From positions 9,360,016 to 9,424,015 of the forward strand of contig CM055198.1 of assembly GCA_029224185.1 (NCBI GenBank): a DNA stretch of 64,000 nt. The letters run 5' to 3'. The notes beneath the pieces are model-generated. The model saw only the letters and a list, made by a program, of their open reading frames with translations. It searched no databases and was not told the origin of the DNA. The first letter of the stretch is position 1. The number at the start of each line of letters is the position of its first letter. Both the position numbers and the translations under genes were made by a program. The stretch comes from Karalla daura (taxonomy: Eukaryota > Chordata > Actinopteri > Chaetodontiformes > Leiognathidae). Below, piece by piece: positions 53,867 through 64,000 of this stretch.

Positions 53867-54489
53867 ATCACACATCTCTCTCTCTCTCATCATCCCTCTG
53901 CTCCCCATTCCTCAGTGCCACCAATCAATTGACGGATCGATTCTTTCTGGGTACGTGTATGAGATTTGTATGTGTGTGAGAGAGGCAGAGATTTGATGTG
54001 AACCGAACTGTAAAAGGTTGAAAACACTGCTGTGAAATGGAGGCGCGCCCCCCCCCCCCCCCTCCAAATTTGTTTTTGTTTCACAATTCGACCTTCTCCG
54101 ACAGGACCGGCTTTAATTTCACATATTTACTTTCCCGGTTTGCTGCATTCATTAAGTCGACTCATTACCGCTCTTCCGTTGTGCTCTCTCCCTCCGAGTA
54201 GAACTCCCCGGTCTACACCTCCCGACCTCCTTCTTTCTGAGTCTCTCCCCCCGCTCTCGTACTCCTAGCTGGCCAGGTAGGGACTAATCCCCTGTGTCTC
54301 CGCGGCGGGGGACAGACCTGCTGCCTGAGTCGGCGCAGCTGCTGCGAGTCTGAGAGAGTGGAGGGGGGAAAATGCAGCAGAAATTGAGTTCGGCCCGCTT
54401 TGCGGCTCAGTTGTTTTCCCTTGCCGCCATGCGTCCGCCATGTGCGGTGGGTGGGTTGTGTTTCCGTACTGTTTGTGAATTAATGGCTT

Positions 54490-54745
54490 AAAGGGTCCTT
54501 GGTTCAAATTCAGGCTGCATCGAAGACCTTTCTCTGTGGATTTTGCATGTTCTCCAGTGTGGCCTTTCTCTGGGTTCTTCAGTTTTCTCCCACTGTGTAC
54601 AGTGACTTAAAAGTACGAGCTGGGATGGTGTGTGTCCTCATAGACTGGGGACCTGTCCTGGATTTTTTTCTGCTTTCACCCTGTGTGCACTGGAAATAGG
54701 CTCCAGCAGACCCCTGCGACACTGTTAAGGTACGAAGCCGGTAGG
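54490..54745 (+). repeat. SINE-like repeat copy
   Basis: CCTTGGTTCAAATTCAGGCT, TTTGCATGTTCTCCAGTGTG, GGACCTGTCCTGG, TCACCCTGTGTGCACTGGAA and GGCTCCAGCAGACCCCTGCG in family order, with ACACTGTTAAGG near the end. Confidence 0.7.
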
Positions 54746-55191
54746 GTAAGACTGAACGGACCTTTTAATCGCTGAATATCATATCGTCTTGATTGTGCTG
54801 CCTCCCCATCCCCCAACACACACACGCACACACACACACACGCACGCTGGACGTACAGCGTGGCCTGCTCTCACCCACCCTGCACACACGCCTGGCGGAG
54901 ATCTGCTCTCCTCTGAGGGCACTCCTCCAGTCGCCTACTGGAAACGCTTTGCAGAAATTTGACAGTCACAGCGCATTTTCGGTGTGTTCTCCCAGCGCGT
55001 GAATTCCAAATAAGCGGGGTTTTTGTGCTGATCACTGCCAGCCTTTTGTTCCACAGCGTTTTCCACTAAATTCAAATTCAACGACCGTGGGCATAAATGT
55101 ATTTCAGGACAAAGGACTCAGATTAAATTAGATTTTTTTTTTTCTCACTTCACACTGCGACGCATTACAGGTTTGATTCCAGTCTGAGAGG

Positions 55192-55194
<3 letters not shown>

Positions 55195-55258
<64 letters not shown>
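55195..55258 (+). repeat. (TA)n microsatellite
   Basis: About 31 TA units with one A insertion near 55241. Confidence 0.97.
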
Positions 55259-56684
55259 GTAAGCTGCAGCGCTTATTGCAGATTTTCCCTTGTTTCCACA
55301 GCAGAATCTGTAACTGACAGGGAAACGTCAACACTCCTGGACAGACACACACAGGCGCACGCACACAGGCAGTCACACGTGTGCACACCCTGTGCAGAGC
55401 GTTCAAATGCAGCTCCCTGCTCATTATGTTTTCACCAGGCTGAATTGAAAGACATTAAATTATTGAAATGCAATTAATGCAGTGTTCATTGGGAATAGGC
55501 AGGACGGACACACACACACACAAACACGCGTGCGTGCACACACAACCTGACACCGAAGGAGGCCGTAGCAGGCCAGGCCAGATTAACAAGTGATTCTGAT
55601 GCATATGGGATTATTACAGTGAGATTATGACAGAAAGGACACTGCTTTTCTGAATACGGATATATAGCCCTAATGGCCTAAACGCGGATTCAGGAGGTCA
55701 GTGTTGCTGAGCTTAACAGATCACAGGTGGGGACAGAGAATCTGATATGAGGAGGATGATTGCAGTTATTTAGGACTGACCATGTTTTTCCTCATTTATG
55801 TTCCTCATTCGTTTTCAAATTTTCAAGGTTTAACAGCAGTGATTTTTTTTTTCATATTTACGCAGGGTGCTCATTGTGTGTGTTTGTCTGTGTCTTTCTA
55901 TATCTGAACCATCTGCACACCCACAACACCCCACATGCACACACAGCACACATACCACTTGTTATTCCTGCAGGTACGTGTGCCTGTGTGTGTGCGTGTG
56001 CGTGTGTGTGCGTGTGTGTGTGTGGGGTGGGGATAGGGTAGGACCAGGCTACTATAATCTGCCTCGTTAATTCACACGCACATGCAGTCACTGCGCCTTC
56101 GCTCGTATCTCAAGGACATAAACCACGCACTGCGATGCCTGCGCTCATTAAAAAGGCAACAACACGAGAACAACAAAAAGAAAAACAAACAAGAAAAATA
56201 CAAGCATTGCAATCGCGTAGTGACAGAAATTGAATAGCACAGGGTGGTGGACAAATGGGATTTAATCAATAGGCTTGGAGAGAATATTTGTGCGTCTCCA
56301 CCCGCCCCCTTATTAAAAGCCTACACATGTTGATTACAGCATCATGATCCCCTGATATTATCCCATGAAATCCCATGATACAACTATCATTACACAGTCC
56401 TGTGCCTTCATAAACATAATCCAGGGGTGGGAAAAACTAATAAAAAAATAGGCTATATTCTTTTATTATCTTGCAAAAGCTGAGCAGTTCAAGGTTTTCC
56501 ATTCAGCCATTATTCAGACAAATAGGCACAGATTCAGACAGTTGTCGGTTATTACATAAAGCGTCTCTTACCGATAAACGTTGCTGGGTACGGTGGATAG
56601 AGCGATGGATGGGAGGATGGATGTGTGCGGTCCCTCTCTGCTGCTCTCCTCCTGAGCCGCAGCTCGCTACTGCTTCATTTGCCG

Positions 56685-57426
56685 CAGACTCCGCCCCTTC
56701 GCATCGATTGGTCCAATGAACGTCGACCAAAGACTATCAACAAGAGACGAGATACATCCGTTCCTCCTGCTTCCGTCTTTACCAAGCTTGTTCTCAGCGA
56801 ATTTCTTTATTTTATTACAGTTTTTTCTGTCTCCTTGCTACTCATTTACTACTGCTACCACTACTATTACTACTACTATTTTTAATTATTATTATTATTG
56901 TTATTATAGTTCATATATTGTTACTGCTCACTACTATCTTGCTTACTTTTTTACACTGCTTACGTGTAATACTTATTTACTGTGCTTATTATTAACAGGA
57001 CTCTGTGTAGAATGTTGGGTATTGTAAATGTGATATTTTCATGACGTATTTGTTGTTTTTTTTTTGCTGCTGAACAGAACAATTTTTCTACAGAAATAAA
57101 GTTCTTATCTTTCCTTATTTTATTTTATGAACCTCAGCCCTTCCAATGTTCTTTGGTAGCCAGGGCAACGTGCCAGTGGGCTTGTCAGATGTCCGTTTTA
57201 ACGTAAAGAGCAGCAGCAAATTTCACGTTACACGGGTAATTTGCTTCAGGCTCAGTTATTTGAAGTCTAAATTCATCTTGTGCGCTTTAGTGAGGACAGT
57301 TTGTTTATATTCTGCGCTTCCTAGATCTTCGTGTTTATGGTGAGGTCGACAAAAGCGTCGCACGGGTTAAAAAATACAGCACCTGTAACTTCCTGGGATT
57401 TGTAGTCTTTTACAGTGGCCGCCACA
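56685..57426. promoter_or_regulatory. Probable serpini1/pdcd10 bidirectional promoter region
   Basis: Seen: a GC box CTCCGCCCC at 56690-56697, adjoining opposed CCAAT boxes (ATTGG 56707-56711, CCAAT 56713-56717), and CCTGGGATTTGTAGT at 57392-57406. The last is the reverse of the ZNF143-type ACTACAANTCCCAG motif. These are typical of TATA-less, often bidirectional promoters. The human serpini1-pdcd10 pair is known to share such a promoter. The exact start sites are inferred. ATT-rich trinucleotide sequence lies between the two motif groups. Confidence 0.5.
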
Positions 57427-59790
57427 ATGCAGATAGAGGGAGGAGTCTCGGCCAAAGAACTACAGCCAGCCTTCTGGTGGGATACTGACCGACTACTCCT
57501 AACGCTGCCCTTCCCCGGCTGTCGGCTCCAGCTTTGTCAGGCAGTAAACTTCCTGAATGAAGCACAAACCACGATCAAGGGGTGAGTAGCCTGACGGAGA
57601 AAGCAAATGTAAGCCTGCTGTTCTGTTGTTGTATATATCTCGGCTCCGTGTCGATATTACAACGCCGGGACGGAGTTGTTTGGAACACCTGCTCTAAAAC
57701 TGCTAATCTCATGTTAGCAGGTTAACGCTACCTGTAGTTTAGGAGATCCTAGTTATCAGCTCGTTTGTGTCCTTCATCGGGAGAACTACCACTACATGTT
57801 TGATGTTATTATATAAGTGTCATCTACTCCACCTGCTATGTGGTCGTATAGTTGATGCGGGGAGTTCGTGGGGATGGAAACTGCAGATAAGCAAAGATCT
57901 GCGAGTGGTGCGTTTAATGAGGATAGGGAAAAAAAACTTCTCGTAGTTGACAATCAGTGACATAACAGTTTAAGGTGATTAGTGTCAAATCACAGAATCA
58001 AAGTGCCCCGCTTGTAAACGTTACTCTGAGTTATAGCGCTAATCTCTTCAGACCTATTTTGTGTTGGTGCAGAAGTGCTGTGCTGGCTTTGAACCCATCC
58101 CAATGGAAATGATGCAGACATGCAAAAACTGTAGTCTAGATCTTTACTCCATCTCCTTTTTGGTAAGGCAGTGGTTGTTGAATAATTATAGGCCCTCCGA
58201 TCAGGGTGAATTACCGTGGATCACACAGATGGCTCAAAAAGCCGACGTGTTTACGTATCAGAGCAGTCAAAGCACTGATGTGATCACTTGAATTACAGCT
58301 GCCATTGATTGATGAATATACCAACAGATTGTAATACAAGTATGGATTAGAAAACCAAGTTGCAGCACACTTAACCCCAGGATAATGTTGTTTCAAGTGG
58401 ATATATCCATAATGGGAGAGGAGCATCACACATCTACAGTTATACGATATGTGTTCTTAGTAGACGTAGACACACTTTACTGTTTCGATCACTAATGGGA
58501 AATTGGCACAGGTTCTCCTTCAAGAATAGATATTTTCAAAACATAAATAGTTCAGATGTCATCTCACATCTCATTTTACAGAAAAATAAATCCTGTTCTG
58601 ACACTCCAGCGCTCTGCCGTGACTGCGCACATTACCTTTATAGCCACGTCCTGTTTATCAGAGATTGTGGCCTTGGTCAGAGGTGACCTAGGCCAGGGGT
58701 GATTAACTAGAGAGGCCTGAAAACACCTGTTTCTCTGAGCATGTGGTTAAGCCGTGGCCTGTTTTAGACGTCTTATCCAGCACAGACACGAGGAACCCCT
58801 GGACCATTCCTCCTTTTTGATACCTCGATGTACAGTATGCGTCGTGTCAGGAATCAAAGGGCAATTGAAAAACGTCTGATAACGTTCACAGCTATCTCTG
58901 TCGCGGCTGTAAAATACGACATGGCCACTCGACAAGCAGGCACGCGAGGGCCCGGGAGCCGCGTCAGCGGGCGTCCCAACCCTGCGCTTAATAACACGCC
59001 ATTGTGCCACGAGAATGAAGCGCGGCGTCACATTAGAGCACGTAAACCTGTCACAAATCAAACAATGGCTTAGGCAGAACTGGTCCCGGAGGTGTGAGAT
59101 AGGGGTGTGTGTCGTTTGTTTGTGTGGGTGTGAGTGCGTGCGTGTGCGTGAGAGGGAGGGAGGGAGGGAGGGAGAGGCGCAACTCTTGCCAATAATAGAA
59201 AGTGTCAGACATTTTTCTCGTACTTTAGCCAGCGGAGTTCGTTCACGACAAGATCGAGGGCGGGAGGACGGCTCTGCGCGCGCGCCGAGGGTTTTTTCTT
59301 CTCCTCATGGCAGTGATGTTTCTGCCGCAGCAGTAACGCTGGAGAGCTCTCCTCACCCGGAGCAGCAAAGTGCACAACTGCGACAGGGGAAAAACAAAAA
59401 CCCGCCCTCCCCGGGGCGGCGGTTGGCCCCCGGGGTCCTGTGGCGCGCCGCAGTGAGGAATTGAACAGGTGCGGGGGGGGAGAGGATCGTAGAACCGACG
59501 TGTGTTTCCCGAACTTCCGTTTCCCGGCGCCCCGCGTCCCGCTCCTCGACGCACGGACGCCTCAGCGCCTCAGGATCCGAGCGGCTCCATCGATTCCTGT
59601 CCTGTTCCCCGAGTCCCTCACTCTGTCATCTCCATCCATCACCATTTGTCTCTCCCGCCCTGTTCACCTGTCCTGCCCTCTTCTCTCTCCCCCCCACCCT
59701 CTCCTCTTCTCCTCCTCCTCCTCCTCCTCCTCCTGCAGGTCCGTGTCTGCCCCCGTTCCGTCGGCGCCGGTGAACGATCGAAGGCGGTGA
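57427..59790 (+). other. Predicted upstream ORF spanning the pdcd10 5' UTR splice
   Basis: An ATG in a good context (GCCGCCACAATGC) opens at 57427. It runs through the exon end at 57581 and, after splicing to 59739, to TGA at 59788-59790: 68 codons, ending 34 bases before the pdcd10 ATG. Its peptide starts MQIEGGVSAKELQPAFWWDT and is in a different frame from PDCD10. It may repress or tune translation of pdcd10, or be a separate small protein. Confidence 0.4.
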
Positions 59791-60803
59791 GAGGCGGAGA
59801 GAGGGCCGCCGGACTGGGCCCAGGATGACCATGGAAGACACGAAGAACGAAGCCGACGCCGCCTCCGCCGTCTCCATGGCTCTCTACAGCGTCATGTATC
59901 CCGTCTTCAACGAGGTGAAGGGAAAGCAAAGCAAACAGACGGGGCCAGGGCCGTCAGCCTTATGATAAATAATCAGGTCGAACACCGGGAGGAGTGTGTG
60001 TGTGTGTGTGTTAAAGGAAATGCTGATGGAGGGGGACTGTGAATAGGATCCACTACGGCACAGTGGTTTCTAGACGTAGCCGTGCGGAAACAAGGAAACG
60101 GTAGATATTGAGCGTTCCCTGTAAATGGTGAGTCAACAGTAAGGAAGAAGTGCTGACAAGGGTGAAGTCTACGTCAGGCATCTGATAAGTGTCTTTACCA
60201 GATCTGTCCGGGATGATATAATTGAGCGCCTGTGCGTCTTTGTTTTTTTTATTTTTAGTTTTGGCGTGATTGTTTCAGGCCTCTGCCCTCACAGATTTGC
60301 AGACTGAAGTATCTCCGTCGCATCCGTACGGATAAGAAGTGTGAGGCCGGCAGTCGGGGCCTGTTGGCTCGACTGCCACCGACACTTACTGTACGCACGT
60401 TACGCACACGCATTCACCGTCCCCCGGGAGGTGAATCTTACTCGCAACGTGTTTGTTTTCGCTCGTGCCACATCTGAGCAGCGGATCCCGTTCTGTGGCC
60501 GGGAGGAAACGTGTCGTAACGGTGTTTTAACTCGGACGCGTGTCTGGAGTCTGACGGAGCGGCTGACATGGCTGAACAAGGGACACAAGCTTGTGTGTTT
60601 GGGGTGGGGGGTGGGGGGTGGGGGGGGGCGGGGGGAGGTGGGGTTGTAAATGTTACATTAAAAGTCACGACAAGGAGATGGTGTGGCAGCACATTTCTTC
60701 ACACAACAGCAGAGCTCATTATTCAAATGAATTACACGTCACTTTGCGCTGGAAACAATTGAAGTCCCAGCTCTGTGCTCTTTGGGTAGAGGGTAACCCA
60801 CAC

Positions 60804-60892
<89 letters not shown>

Positions 60893-61828
60893 GGCTTAAA
60901 TGGCAGGGCTGCTTCATGTTCTACCACATCGATACAAAAAGCTCAGCCAGCGTTGTACAGTAAATTGTCAATTTTGGAAGCAGTCCCTCCTCTGTTTCGC
61001 TTGTTCGTCACTCTGCTCATTTTCTCTGCTCTGGTTGAAACATTAAAAGAAAAAAAAAAAGCAGAAATGCCGAAATTTTCACAACCAAATGTGCAGCCTG
61101 GCGTCAACTCATCCGACATATTTTATTTTTGCAGTTTTTCACTTGTGTTGTTCCAGTATTTCCACACAGCACGGCATGCTAATTTGGAGTGGCGGTGCGG
61201 CCTGTAATGCCAGAATCTGGGCTCAAGGGATCTGGTCTGTGGTATAGATGGAGCTTAAAAACGAATGGACTGCTCACACAATGGCTCCGCGTCCTTATTT
61301 TGGCATTGCAGGAGGCCAGGGGTCTCTGTGGCCAACTTCATTTCAGGATGGACGGAAAGGCCCTGATTAGAGTTAAGCCGTGTGTGTGTGTGTGTATGTG
61401 TTGTTGAGTCGCGGTACTGACTTGTGTCTGTGCGACTTACAGCTGGAGAAAGTCAACTTATCAGCAGCTCAGACCCTGAGAGCAGCTTTCATAAAGGTAA
61501 GAGAAAAAAAACAACAAAAACACCTTTCGTTAGTTCTAGCTTTCTCTGCTCACAGCTACAGACATAGACCGACTGTGCTCGTGCTTCTCCCAGGCCGAGA
61601 AGGAGAACCCGGGTCTGACCCAGGACATAGTGGTCAAAGTCCTGGAGAAGAAGAACCTGAAGGTCAACTATAACGAGAGCCTGCTGCGCATGGCAGCGGA
61701 CGATGTGGAAGGTACAGGGCCCCGCCCGGTGGAACGTAACGCGAGCAGCGCGAGATGACACAGGGAAAGCGCATTAACGCAGACGGCGTTAACTCTGGGT
61801 CGCCGCGGTTTCCATACCACTTAGCATC

Positions 61829-61904
<76 letters not shown>

Positions 61905-63980
61905 CCTCATCGAGGAGTCTTTCCAGCGGCTCAAGGACACTCCCGACGAGCTGGATCAGAACCGGGCGCGATGTCTCGCTTCTCCACTGGGGGGAGCTGT
62001 TTCTCCACAAATGGGGGCCGCCCCCCCCTACCCCCCCTCCCCCCCTCACCGCTCTCAGACGGTCCTCTGCCGGCCTGTAATTGAATCCCTGGTGCCGCGT
62101 GCAGTGACTGATGGCAGTAATGAATTCTCACATGCGTTACACACAAGCACCCTCCTTTGGATGAGTTTCCAGTGCACCTGCCGCACGCCCCCCCCCCCCC
62201 CCCCCCCCACAACCCCGTCCCCCTTCTCTTAATTCCGCCCCAACTTAAATAGCCATCACTTTGAAGTGCGCATGATGCCGTATTAATTTCATACACACTG
62301 TAGGCGGCGCGGATCCCCGGCACGTGCGGCGCCGCCGTTAATTGCCTCGTCTCCGCGTGTTGCCGCGGCCTGACGACCTGTGTCTCTCCCCCGCCGTCTC
62401 CAGGCTTCCTGATCGACAGGCGGGAGCCCGAGTTCCAGGAGCTGAACGAGAGGGGCCCGGGCGCTGAAGCACATCCTCAGCACCATACCGGACGAGATCG
62501 GCGACCGCGTGGGCTTCCTCCAGACCATCAAGTGAGACGGCCTCGATCGCACCCCCCACGCCCGCCTCCGCGCCGGCCCGGCTCTGTGATTTGGGATCCT
62601 CGCCGTTTAAGTCGCGGTTTGAGGGTTAAAGCGAAAAGGATTCTGTGATGTTTGACGGACAGGCTTTGATATTGCGCGTGAGGGGCCCGTGATCGAGAGT
62701 CAAGTCGCGCCGGTGGCTCGGCATAGCGGGATAAACGCGGGGTTGCCGCTCTTTCAGCAGCTCCTCGGGTGGTTTTCGGGTCAGAGTGGAAGCAAACGTG
62801 CCCCCTTCCCACACGCCCGGGGTCAGTGCGCTAGCTGCTCGTTAGAGCCGGTATCCGTACTGCTGGCACAGTGACCGCTCGGTCCCGCTCGGGCGAACAA
62901 TGGGGGGGTGAAAATGTGCCTCTCACTCTCGTCTGAACGAACCTCTAGAGCGCCGGTCCATAAGCCCATACAGGAGGTACAGTTGTGTGGTCACTCACCC
63001 ACAGGGACTAACTTGACATTAATCTTTCATTTGTGCTATATTTAGCATGGGATCTGCGATCTCGGGGGGGCCCCACATGTGTGAGAAAACGATCTCAACG
63101 GTCCGGTTCAAAACTCCTCCACCGGGGCCGGCTGAGGTGTCATGAGGCGCATTCAGGAGTCAGATATGCACAAAACGCGTCAGCGCGTTATTGAAGGGTG
63201 ACGACAGGGCTGCGAGGCCCCTGGAAGCTCTTTTACATCCCGGTCACTGCACCCCTCGCGCACACGCACGCACACACACGCACGCACACATACACACGCA
63301 CACACACGCAGACATGCAGAGGGATAACGCGAAAGATGTTTCATTTTCTCGGGCCCCACTTTGCCATTATTTTTGATCGAATCCAATATTCGCGCTGGGT
63401 CGCCGCTTAAGTTACTTACCCAGCCGAGGGTTTAGAAACGAAATCAATTCAAAGGGAATGCAGAAAAATTAAAGTTACGCAACGGCGTGTTTCAAGTGCG
63501 AGCGAGGGGAGCAAAGAAAGTTGAAGGTGAAAGCTTGTTTGTAAGAAAGGGGGGGGGGGGACAAGGAGTCGGATCAAAGAACTGTAGTCTCTGGGTATCT
63601 CTGCCTGATGAAAACAGGCCGATTTTAAGATTTCGCTTCTTCTCTCAGCTGCCTCTTATTTGTGTGTCTGTGTGTGTGTGTGTGTGTGCGCTGCGGCGCG
63701 TGTGTATCCACAGGGATATTGCTAGTGCCATCAAGGAACTGCTCGACACAGTCAACCACTGTCTTCAGGAAATACCAGTATCAGAACAGACGGGTAAGTA
63801 GATACACGGCCAGGATGAAATAACACACGCGAGTGCAGGCGAGTGCAGTTTGTGTGGAATAAGAGGAGCTGAGAGGCTGTCTGTTTTTATTGGCCAGGCC
63901 CTGGAAAAGCAGAAGAAAGAGTTTGTGAAATACTCCAAGAGCTTCAGTGACACCCTCAAAACCTACTTCAAAGACGGAAA
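57427..63980 (+). CDS. pdcd10: Programmed cell death protein 10 (CCM3), two +1 frame breaks, 3' end missing
   Basis: PDCD10 is a helical adaptor of the CCM and STRIPAK complexes that binds GCKIII kinases through its N-terminal dimer domain and CCM2, paxillin and striatin through its FAT-like C-terminal domain. A predicted 5' UTR exon ends at 57581 (GTGAGT donor). Coding exons are 59739-59914 (ATG at 59825), 61443-61496, 61594-61711, 62404-62531, 63714-63793 and 63898-63980. They encode MTMEDTKNEADAASAV, YPVFNELEKVNLSAAQTLRA, NPGLTQDIVVKVLEKKN, LLRMAADDVE, REPEFQELNE and EFVKYSKSFSDTLKTYFKDG. The final exon (AINVF... in the family) is outside the window. Exon 62404-62531 has one extra G in the G4 run at 62452-62455, and exon 63714-63793 one extra C at 63756-63757. 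As written, translation would stop at 63723-63725. Exon lengths fit the family only after discounting one base each. This is either assembly error or a decaying paralogue. Confidence 0.92.
59915..61442 (+). other. pdcd10 intron after the start-codon exon
   Basis: Contains a G-rich tract (60601-60646) and a long CA tract (60799-60890). No exon or named transposable element was recognised. Confidence 0.75.
60799..60890 (+). repeat. (CA)n microsatellite
   Basis: About 45 CA units with one CG, in the pdcd10 intron. Confidence 0.97.
61830..61902 (+). repeat. C32 homopolymer fused to (CA)n
   Basis: 32 consecutive C (61830-61861), TCCC, then about 18 CA units, in the pdcd10 intron 61712-62403. A second C21 run is at 62188-62208 in the same intron. 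Confidence 0.95.
62532..63713 (+). other. pdcd10 intron between the two frame-broken exons
   Basis: GC-rich near its start, with CA/CG runs at 63260-63310, a G12 run near 63549 and a GT run near 63660-63688. No other element was recognised. Confidence 0.7.
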
Positions 63981-64000
63981 GTATGACACCCTCTAGTTCA

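Larger units (their letters stand above)
45496..56580. other. Region between the serpini1 coding start and the pdcd10 promoter region
   Basis: Probably serpini1 intron 1 plus intergenic DNA. It holds a purine-rich tract (45496-46100), GA repeats at 46260-46292 and 46704-46742, and a G37 run. It also has SINE-like copies at 48.2, 50.6, 51.6, 52.4 and 54.5 kb, a CA tract at 53802-53860 and a TA tract at 55195-55258. Two complex stretches are noted separately. No complete gene was recognised. Confidence 0.6.

Overview
The window is vertebrate nuclear DNA, almost certainly from a ray-finned (teleost) fish. It has intron-split genes with GT-AG splice sites, dense CA/GT, CT/GA and TCTA microsatellites, many copies of a short interspersed repeat ending in GGATGG units, and proteins that align well to vertebrate families. 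No prokaryotic, viral or CRISPR feature was seen. Exons were assembled by eye from reading frame, splice-site consensus and phase matching, and compared with family sequences from memory.

Layout: (1) 1-4211 (+) is the 3' part of an SLC66A1-family lysosomal PQ-loop transporter, whose first coding exon lies left of the window. (2) 7751-24286 (+) is a complete 16-exon golim4 (GPP130) gene; exons 2-16 sit in the last 7.4 kb behind a 9 kb first intron. (3) 29165-34568 (-) is a small leucine-rich-repeat gene with seven proposed exons totalling 753 nt; its two 5' exons and one 29-nt exon are less certain. (4) 38787-45473 (-) is a complete serpini1 (neuroserpin) coding region. (5) About 57.4 kb to the right edge (+) is pdcd10 (CCM3), from a probable 5' UTR exon through the exon ending in FKDGK; the last exon is beyond the window.

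The order pdcd10 / serpini1 (head to head) / LRR gene / golim4 (tail to tail with serpini1) matches what I recall of the human 3q26 block, and the transporter fits the nearby 3q25 PQLC2L locus. The genes do not form a pathway: they encode a lysosomal transporter, a Golgi membrane protein, a secreted neuronal serpin and a STRIPAK/CCM scaffold subunit. What links them is old synteny and a possible shared serpini1-pdcd10 promoter.

Main points of interest: the pdcd10 copy carries a +1 base in each of two adjacent coding exons, and about 30 exons of its neighbours are clean. A 68-codon upstream ORF is predicted across its 5' UTR splice. Neuroserpin has changed hinge, P1' and shutter residues. A nested tandem repeat lies in the LRR gene. 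A tetranucleotide microsatellite runs directly into the splice acceptor that divides the PQ motif of the transporter. No wholly new biological system was recognised.
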